Shown: positions 26,069 to 32,080 of the stretch, in pieces | Position numbering within the stretch: the stretch's first letter is position 1 | Layout of the letters: every line of letters starts with the position of its first letter | Assembly (NCBI GenBank): GCA_900317575.1 | Contig: ONHH01000024.1 | Coordinates: 1 to 32,080 of the forward strand | Direction: 5' to 3' | Origin: an uncultured Bacillota bacterium | Lineage (GTDB): Bacteria; Bacillota_I; Bacilli_A; ML615J-28; CAG-313 | DNA: 32,080 bases | Made by a program: the position numbers and the translations under genes | Notes under the pieces: generated by a model | Seen by the model: the letters and a program-made list of their open reading frames with translations, nothing else | Databases searched by the model: none | What the model was told of the DNA's origin: nothing

Positions 26069-26944
26069 TTATTCAGCTTTACCATAAGAGCCGAATGCTT
26101 TTAATAATTCAGTTACTTTTTCTTCAATTGCTTGACAGCCAGGTTTTAATAATTTTCTTGGATCAAAACCTTTTGCAGCTTTGTCTAAATCTTTACCAGC
26201 TTCGAAATATGTTCTTGTTCCAGCAGCAAATGCAAGTTGTAAATCAGTATTAATATTTACTTTACTTACGCCTCTTTCAATTGCACCTCTTACCATATCA
26301 AATGGAATACCAGTTCCACCATGTAAAACAAGTGGTTTACCAGATGTTGCTTTTTGGATTTCTTCTAATAAATCAAGATTTAATCCTTTCCAATCAGCAG
26401 GATATATACCATGAATATTTCCAATACCTGCAGCTAAGAAATCAACACCTAATTCAGAAATAATTTTACATTCTTTAGGATCAGCTTGTTCACCAGCACT
26501 TGTTACACCATCTTCTGAGCCACCAATTCCACCTACTTCACATTCTACTGAAATACCTTTTGAATGTGCAAGTGCAATGATTTCTTTTGATTTTTCTAAA
26601 TTTTCTTCAAATGGATAATGTGAACCATCAAACATTACAGATGTATAACCAGCTTCAATAGCTTTTTTTGCACCTTCATATGTACCATGATCTAAGTGTA
26701 ATGCTACTGGAACAGTAATTCCTAGAAATTCTACAATGTTTTCTACCATATTTGCAACGGTTTTGAAGCCACACATATATTTGTTAGCTCCTTCACTTAC
26801 TTCAAGAATAACTGGTGCTTTTGCTTTTTCGCATGCAGTTAAGATTGATTTAGTCCATTCTAAATTATTAATGTTAAATGCACAGATAGCATAATGTCCT
26901 TCATGTGCTTTATTAATCATTTCTGTTGCGCTTACTAATGCCAT
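26069..26944 (-). CDS. fba: Class II fructose-1,6-bisphosphate aldolase
   Basis: Zinc-dependent aldolase that cleaves fructose 1,6-bisphosphate to dihydroxyacetone phosphate and glyceraldehyde 3-phosphate in the cytosol. In 291 residues the metal and catalytic signature LHLDHGTYEGAKKAIEAGY is at 82-100 (Asp85, His86). SVMFDGSHYPFEENL follows at 102-116, the acidic segment ECEVGGIGGSEDG at 134-146, and the further zinc ligands are His178 (IGNIHGIYP) and His208 (VLHGGTGIP). The phosphate-binding loop INTDLQ is at 231-236. The length is typical of the short Gram-positive type. GGAG lies ten bases before the ATG. It is a single-gene unit with its own promoter and terminator. Closely related tagatose-bisphosphate aldolases cannot be fully excluded, but no sugar-utilisation genes are nearby. 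Confidence 0.95.
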   Translation of the reverse strand: MALVSATEMINKAHEGHYAICAFNINNLEWTKSILTACEKAKAPVILEVSEGANKYMCGFKTVANMVENIVEFLGITVPVALHLDHGTYEGAKKAIEAGYTSVMFDGSHYPFEENLEKSKEIIALAHSKGISVECEVGGIGGSEDGVTSAGEQADPKECKIISELGVDFLAAGIGNIHGIYPADWKGLNLDLLEEIQKATSGKPLVLHGGTGIPFDMVRGAIERGVSKVNINTDLQLAFAAGTRTYFEAGKDLDKAAKGFDPRKLLKPGCQAIEEKVTELLKAFGSYGKAE

Positions 26945-26973
26945 ATTTTTATTTCTCCTTTTTTTACCCTCGT

Positions 26974-26982
26974 ATTATATCA
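26974..26982 (-). promoter_or_regulatory. Extended -10 promoter of fba
   Basis: The minus strand reads TGATATAAT, a perfect extended -10 element (TGnTATAAT), about 30 bases before the fba start. No good -35 box is seen at 16-18 bases, as is common for extended -10 promoters. No convincing mfd terminator precedes it. Confidence 0.7.
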
Positions 26983-27023
26983 TAATTTAATATTGATAGA
27001 CTTTAATTTGCTTTTGAAAACAT

Positions 27024-30000
27024 TTAACTAATTTTTATATTTTCTAGAAATTTTGTTAAGATATATATATAATTTTCTTTTAATTTTCTTGGGTCGAATC
27101 TTACTCTAAATTTCTTATCAACAAAATCATAATCAAAACTCTTAGATATTTCTTTCATTTCTTTAGTTGGATTTGAATATTGAATTCTTGGAGTAGTATA
27201 TTCATCAAAAATAAATTCTACTTTAGTTTCGCTATCGCTAAATAGTTCTACTCCTTTAGATTTAAGTAAAAATTCTAAATACTTTTCTTCAATATATAAT
27301 CTTAAATTTTCATCAATTGTACCATATCTATCAGTAAATTCAGTTATTAACTCATTAATCTTTTCTCTTGAAGTTATACGATTTATCTTTTTATGCATTT
27401 CAATTCTTAATGCATCATCACTAACATAATTAACATCAATATGTTTATTAACTAAAACATTAAAATACCTGCTATTATCTTCTTCTTTAACAACACCTTT
27501 TAATTCATCAATTGATTCATTTAATAATTTTGTATATAAATCAATACCAATGGAATCAATAAATCCTGATTGCTCATCACCTAAAATGTTTCCTGCTCCT
27601 CTTATCGCAAGATCTCTTGTTGCAATCTTATATCCACTACCTAAAGATGTAAATTCTTTAATTGCTTCAAGACGTTTTACAGCTGTAGTAGTAATAGTTT
27701 TATTGGGATTATACATTAAATATGCATAAGATAATCTATCGCTTCTTCCAATTCTTCCTCGAATTTGATATAACTGACTTAGTCCTAGCATATCTGCTCT
27801 TTCAATAATTAGAGTATTTGCGTTAGGTATATCAATTCCCGTCTCAATAATAGTAGTACATACTAGAACGTTATATATATTATCTAAGAAATTTACTAAT
27901 TCATTTTCAATGACTGTTTTATCCATTTGGCCATGAATAACACCAATTGTAGCGTCAGGACACAATTTTTTTATCTTATCTACTGTTCTATCTATTTGAT
28001 CTATTCGATTCAATAAATAGAATACTTGTCCATGACGTCCTATTTCTCTATTGATTGCGTCTCTAATAACTGAATCATTTTCTTCAATTACATATGTTTG
28101 TATAGGTAATCTGTTTTGTGGAGGTGTATCAATAATGGATAAATCCTTTAATCCTGATAGAGCCATTTGTAGAGTACGAGGAATAGGCGTTGCAGTAAGT
28201 GTTAACACATCAACATTTGCTTTAATTTCTTTAATTTTTTCTTTATGAGTTACACCAAATCTTTGTTCCTCATCAATAATTAATAAACCTAAGTTTTTAA
28301 ATTCAATATCTTTAGACAAGATACGATGTGTGCCAATAATTATATCAACATATCCACTTTTTAGACCTTTTATTATTTCTGTTTGTTTCTTTCGTGGTAC
28401 AAATCGATTAATTAATTCAACTCGAACACCATATTTTTCAAAACGTTCTTTAAAAGTGAAGAAATGTTGACGAGTAAGAATAGTTGTAGGAGCTAAATAT
28501 GCAACTTGTTTATTACTTAAAACAGCTTTAAAAGCAGCACGCATAGCCACTTCAGTTTTACCAAAACCTACATCACCACAGATAAGTCTATCTACAGGCT
28601 TTTCAGATTCCATATCTTTTTTAACTTCTTCTATTGCTCTTAATTGATCTGCAGTTTCTTGATAATTAAAGTCATTTTCAAATTGTATTTGTTCTTCAGT
28701 ATCTTTAGAATATATATATCCTTTTCTTAATTCTCTTTCTGCTTGAACTTTTATTAACTTTTTAGCAAGATCAATAACCTTTTCCTTTATAGCTGCTCGC
28801 TTTTTCTTCCATTCTTTTCCATTTAGAGAATTAAGCTTTGGTACATGATCACTATTATTTATATATTTCTCAATTAAATAGATGTTTTCAATTGGTACAT
28901 ATAGTTTTCCATCTTCCGCAAATTGAATATATAGATAATCATTCATCTTTCCGCGTACTTCTTTTGTTACTATTCCATTATAAATACCAATTCCATAGTC
29001 TTGATGAACTACATAATCACCTTTATTTATTTCATCTTTATTATATATTTGTTGACTATTAGCATAAAATTTTTGATATTTTGATCTATTTTGCGCATGT
29101 CCCGGAGCATATTCATATGGGGTAATAACTGATAGATTCATCTCTAAATCAGTGAAACCATATATATCACTAGAAATAATTAATTGAATTCTTTTAGAAT
29201 TATCGTTTTCTAAACATATATCTAATTCATTGGATTTAAAAATTGTAATTAAATAATCTAATCCTTTTTGATCAAATGCTGTAATAATATATTTTCTATC
29301 CACATTAATCTTTATTTCATCGATAACTAATTTCATATTATTGTTATATTCAAAACTATTTACAGTCTTAAAATCAATTAAATCTAACAATTTAACTTTT
29401 GAAATGTTAGTTAATGTCTTAGATAGATAGATATTTATATCAGCTAAGTTCATTGTTGAAGTAACATCATTATAGAAATTCTTATCAAATTTAAAATTAA
29501 TGCTCTTATAATAATTAATCATTTCTTCATAATTATAATTATAATGCTTAATAATTTGATCAATATTCTCATAAACAACAATAGCTTTATCAAATAATTC
29601 TAAAAAACATATATATTTTTCATCAATAATTGGCAAATAACAATATAATTGATCTATTGAAGAATAATCATTAATCTTGTTTATATCTTTTTCAACTTTA
29701 CTTGATTCTCCATATTTCTTTTGAATCTTATCAATTATTTTATCTTTATCTTTTTGATCATAATAAATATCATATAACGGGAAAATAATTAATTCAGTTA
29801 ATTTATCAACACTCATTTGTGTTGATATATCTATTTTTTTAATAGTTTCTATTTCATTATCAAAAAAATTAATTCTAAATGCGCTGTCTCCATTAATAGG
29901 ATATATATCAATAAGACTTCCTCTTACGCTAAATGAACCCATTTCTTCGGTTACTGCGGCTTTTTGATATCCTCTCTCATATAATTTATTGACTACTTCA

Positions 30001-30452
30001 TCAATTTCTATTATATCCCCTATTTTAAGCTTAATAATCGAATTATTAATTCTCTCTTTTGACATCATTTTTCTCGTTATTCCAAGTGAACAAGTAACAA
30101 TTACTTGAGGAATATTGTTGATAACTTTATTTAATGTCATCATTCTTGCAAGTCTAAATGGATAACTTGATGCTACAAGCTCACTTGATACGAACTCTTC
30201 AACGGGAAAAAAGCTGACAAAGTCAGCTCCTAAAATGTTACATAACATATCATACGCATGATTTGCGTTAGATACATTATCACATGTATATATAATTGTT
30301 TCTTTATTTTTTTGAAAGTAATCAGCAATAACTAATCTAGATAAAGAAGTTGAAATATTATTAATACATATATTACCTGCATTAATATTAGTTAATTTCT
30401 TTACTAAACTAGAATATTTACTATTACTATTTAAGAAATCTAATGCATTCAT
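27024..30452 (-). CDS. mfd: Transcription-repair coupling factor
   Basis: Mfd removes RNA polymerase stalled at DNA lesions and recruits UvrA. The 1142-residue protein has a UvrB-like N-terminal region (to about residue 330, with EEMGSFSVRGSLIDIYP at 169-185). The RNA polymerase-interacting CarD-like domain is at 474-535 (GDYVVHQDYGIGIYNG). The superfamily 2 helicase follows: Walker A GDVGFGKT at 626-633, DEEQ at 727-730, TATPIPRT at 753-760, and the QIRGRIGRSDR motif VI later. The C-terminal TRCF domain is present. Length is near the family norm. The gene starts 4 bases after pth and has no recognisable Shine-Dalgarno before its ATG, so it is probably translated by coupling to pth. Confidence 0.98.
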   Translation of the reverse strand: MNALDFLNSNSKYSSLVKKLTNINAGNICINNISTSLSRLVIADYFQKNKETIIYTCDNVSNANHAYDMLCNILGADFVSFFPVEEFVSSELVASSYPFRLARMMTLNKVINNIPQVIVTCSLGITRKMMSKERINNSIIKLKIGDIIEIDEVVNKLYERGYQKAAVTEEMGSFSVRGSLIDIYPINGDSAFRINFFDNEIETIKKIDISTQMSVDKLTELIIFPLYDIYYDQKDKDKIIDKIQKKYGESSKVEKDINKINDYSSIDQLYCYLPIIDEKYICFLELFDKAIVVYENIDQIIKHYNYNYEEMINYYKSINFKFDKNFYNDVTSTMNLADINIYLSKTLTNISKVKLLDLIDFKTVNSFEYNNNMKLVIDEIKINVDRKYIITAFDQKGLDYLITIFKSNELDICLENDNSKRIQLIISSDIYGFTDLEMNLSVITPYEYAPGHAQNRSKYQKFYANSQQIYNKDEINKGDYVVHQDYGIGIYNGIVTKEVRGKMNDYLYIQFAEDGKLYVPIENIYLIEKYINNSDHVPKLNSLNGKEWKKKRAAIKEKVIDLAKKLIKVQAERELRKGYIYSKDTEEQIQFENDFNYQETADQLRAIEEVKKDMESEKPVDRLICGDVGFGKTEVAMRAAFKAVLSNKQVAYLAPTTILTRQHFFTFKERFEKYGVRVELINRFVPRKKQTEIIKGLKSGYVDIIIGTHRILSKDIEFKNLGLLIIDEEQRFGVTHKEKIKEIKANVDVLTLTATPIPRTLQMALSGLKDLSIIDTPPQNRLPIQTYVIEENDSVIRDAINREIGRHGQVFYLLNRIDQIDRTVDKIKKLCPDATIGVIHGQMDKTVIENELVNFLDNIYNVLVCTTIIETGIDIPNANTLIIERADMLGLSQLYQIRGRIGRSDRLSYAYLMYNPNKTITTTAVKRLEAIKEFTSLGSGYKIATRDLAIRGAGNILGDEQSGFIDSIGIDLYTKLLNESIDELKGVVKEEDNSRYFNVLVNKHIDVNYVSDDALRIEMHKKINRITSREKINELITEFTDRYGTIDENLRLYIEEKYLEFLLKSKGVELFSDSETKVEFIFDEYTTPRIQYSNPTKEMKEISKSFDYDFVDKKFRVRFDPRKLKENYIYILTKFLENIKIS

Positions 30453-30456
30453 AGTA

Positions 30457-31020
30457 TTAATTATATTTATTCATAACAAATTCAATATCTTTAACAATCA
30501 TGTCTTCAATTATTAATGGCATTTCATCTTTTATTTGATTAATTGTTTCCATTTCTTTTTTTGAAAACTTCGATAACACATAATCAACTACTTCTTCTTG
30601 AGATTCTGCATCATTATGACCTATTCCAATTTTAATTCTTTTAAAATTTTCAGTTCCTAATTCATTAATAATTGATTTAATTCCATTATGTCCGCCAGAA
30701 GAACCTGATTTTCTAATTCTTTTTTTTCCAAAAACTAAATCCATATCATCATGGATTACTATTAAATCGTTTGGATCAAATTTATAATAATTCATAAATG
30801 ATCTTATTGGGGTTCCTGATAAATTCATATACATTTGTGGTTTTAATATATAATGTTTTTCACCATTGAATTTAAATTCAGCTATTTCTATTTGGAATTT
30901 GTTATTTAATTCAAATTTTGTTTTAAAATGTTCTGCAAGGCAATCTGCCATGATAAACCCAACATTGTGGTGAGTATTTTCATATTTCTTTCCCGGATTG
31001 CCTAATCCCGCAATTATCAT
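30457..31020 (-). CDS. pth: Peptidyl-tRNA hydrolase
   Basis: Cytosolic esterase that frees tRNA from prematurely released peptidyl-tRNA. The 187-residue protein has the family pattern GLGNPGKKYENTHHNVGFI, with the catalytic His in THHNVGF near residue 19. The substrate-binding blocks KPQMYMNLSGTPI (with the conserved Asn) and DDMDLVFGKKRIRKSG follow, then SSGGHNGIKSII. The AGGAGG site overlaps the fhs stop codon, and mfd follows 4 bases later; pth-mfd adjacency is common in Firmicutes. Confidence 0.97.
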   Translation of the reverse strand: MIIAGLGNPGKKYENTHHNVGFIMADCLAEHFKTKFELNNKFQIEIAEFKFNGEKHYILKPQMYMNLSGTPIRSFMNYYKFDPNDLIVIHDDMDLVFGKKRIRKSGSSGGHNGIKSIINELGTENFKRIKIGIGHNDAESQEEVVDYVLSKFSKKEMETINQIKDEMPLIIEDMIVKDIEFVMNKYN

Positions 31021-31028
31021 ATATCCTC

Positions 31029-32080
31029 CTATGATAAATTGATTATATCTCCATTTTCATCTAAATCTATCTTTTCTGCAAGTGGTACTCTTGGTAAACC
31101 TGGCATTGTCATAATAGTTCCAGTTAAGCAAACTAAGAATTTTGCACCTGCTGAAATTCTAATTTCTTTAATTGTTACAGTAAATCCTTTTGGAGCACCA
31201 ACAATTTTTTGATTATCTGTTAATGATAAAGGAGTTTTTGCGACACAAATAAAGTATTTTTCATATTCTGTGCCACGAATCTTATTTAAAGTTTCTTTAG
31301 CTTCGTCAGTAAAGACAATATCTTTTGCGCCATAAACATTTTGAGCAATTTTTAATATTTTATCTTCAACAGGTTCATCTAAATTATACATATATTTAGG
31401 TGTGCGAGGTTGATCAATAATCTTAATTAATCTATTTGCTAAATCAATACCACCTTTACCACCATTAGCGAATACACTGGATAATGCATATTCAACACCA
31501 TGTTCTTTTGCCCAGTCATCAAATGCTTTTAATTCAGCTTTAGTATCGCTAGCGTATTGATTTAATGCAACAACATATGGAATACCAAATTTATCTAATG
31601 TATCCATGTGTTTTTCTAGATTAACAAGTCCAGCCTTTAAAGCATCAACATTTTCTTCTGTAACAATTGCTTTATCAACACCACCATGATATTTTAAGGC
31701 TTTAAGAGTTGCAACAAGAACTACTGCACTTGGTTTAAGACCTGCAATACGGCATTTAATATCTAAGAATTTTTCTGCACCTAAATCAGCGCCAAAACCA
31801 GCTTCTGTTACAACATAGTCTCCTAGTTTTAATGCAAGTTTAGTTGCAAGGATTGAATTACATCCATGTGCTATATTAGCAAAAGGCCCCCCATGAATAA
31901 TAATTGGATTATTTTCTAATGTTTGAACAAGATTTGGTTTAATTGCATCCTTAAGTAGAACTAATACACTACCAGAAATCTTTAAATCTTTAACTTTAAC
32001 TACTTTATTATCATATGTATATGCAACAATTAACTCTTCAATACGATGTCTTAAATCTTCAACACTTGTCGCAAGACATA
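31029..32080 (-). CDS. fhs: Formate-tetrahydrofolate ligase, 5' part cut by window edge
   Basis: ATP-dependent synthesis of 10-formyltetrahydrofolate from formate and tetrahydrofolate, feeding purine and fMet-tRNA formation. The frame stays open from the window edge to the TAG at 31029, giving 349 residues of the usual 555 or so; the N-terminal P-loop part is outside. Diagnostic stretches are NPIIIHGGPFANIAHGCNSI, VTEAGFGADLGAEKFLDIKC, GGVDKAIVTEENVDALKAGL and LDKFGIPYVVALNQYASDT. The end, TGTIMTMPGLPRVPLAEKID, is the normal C-terminus. An internal Met at 31607 could be mistaken for a start, but homology continues without interruption upstream of it. Its stop overlaps the pth ribosome binding site. 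Confidence 0.96.
   Translation of the reverse strand, partial: CLATSVEDLRHRIEELIVAYTYDNKVVKVKDLKISGSVLVLLKDAIKPNLVQTLENNPIIIHGGPFANIAHGCNSILATKLALKLGDYVVTEAGFGADLGAEKFLDIKCRIAGLKPSAVVLVATLKALKYHGGVDKAIVTEENVDALKAGLVNLEKHMDTLDKFGIPYVVALNQYASDTKAELKAFDDWAKEHGVEYALSSVFANGGKGGIDLANRLIKIIDQPRTPKYMYNLDEPVEDKILKIAQNVYGAKDIVFTDEAKETLNKIRGTEYEKYFICVAKTPLSLTDNQKIVGAPKGFTVTIKEIRISAGAKFLVCLTGTIMTMPGLPRVPLAEKIDLDENGDIINLS

Noticed and set aside
31029-31607. A complete 192-residue gene starting at the Met at 31607
   Set aside because: The frame continues upstream with uninterrupted formate-tetrahydrofolate ligase sequence to the window edge, so it is the C-terminal part of fhs.

Overview
The window is an AT-rich bacterial chromosome segment in which every gene I can support lies on the minus strand, so it is transcribed from high to low coordinates. 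The standard code fits: Trp is TGG and TGA is a stop. The S10-spc-alpha gene order, the short zinc-type S14, rpmJ next to infA, the zinc-type Adk and the lack of rpsD in the alpha block all point to a low-GC Firmicute/Bacilli-Mollicutes lineage. An uncultured gut Bacilli group (RF39- or Erysipelotrichia-like) is my guess; the sequence alone does not settle it.

Layout, in transcription order from the high end. (1) 32080-27024: the 3' two thirds of fhs, then pth and mfd, tightly packed as one unit. (2) 26982-26026: fba with an extended -10 promoter and a strong terminator. (3) 25968-15350: a surface/secretion block made of a multidomain lipoprotein with InlB-like repeats, a degenerate GT2-like protein, two paralogous secreted phosphodiester glycosidase (NAGPA-domain) proteins sharing an unusual KKCGKK-plus-transmembrane C-terminus, and a large M16C (PreP-like) metalloprotease. 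Terminators lie after the upstream NAGPA gene and after the protease. (4) 15296-1321: a structured leader RNA followed by the complete ribosomal superoperon: rpsJ-rplC-rplD-rplW-rplB-rpsS-rplV-rpsC-rplP-rpmC-rpsQ-rplN-rplX-rplE-rpsN-rpsH-rplF-rplR-rpsE-rpmD-rplO-secY-adk-infA-rpmJ-rpsM-rpsK-rpoA-rplQ. It ends in a rho-independent terminator. The map gene, usual between adk and infA, is missing. (5) 1295-1: promoter and 5' part of another lipoprotein gene that runs off the window.

Region 4 supplies ribosomal proteins, the Sec translocon, adenylate kinase, IF-1 and the RNA polymerase alpha subunit from one promoter, probably with feedback through the leader RNA. Regions 1 and 2 are housekeeping: one-carbon metabolism, peptidyl-tRNA recycling, transcription-coupled repair and glycolysis. 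Region 3 is the accessory part. Two exported proteins with the same tail signal, a cytosolic glycosyltransferase-like partner and a lipoprotein suggest a surface-glycan function, and this is where anything undescribed is most likely to be. No tRNA, rRNA, CRISPR array or insertion sequence was seen. No gene-free stretch exceeds 300 bases; the longest, 15132-15415, is filled by the leader, promoter and terminator listed.
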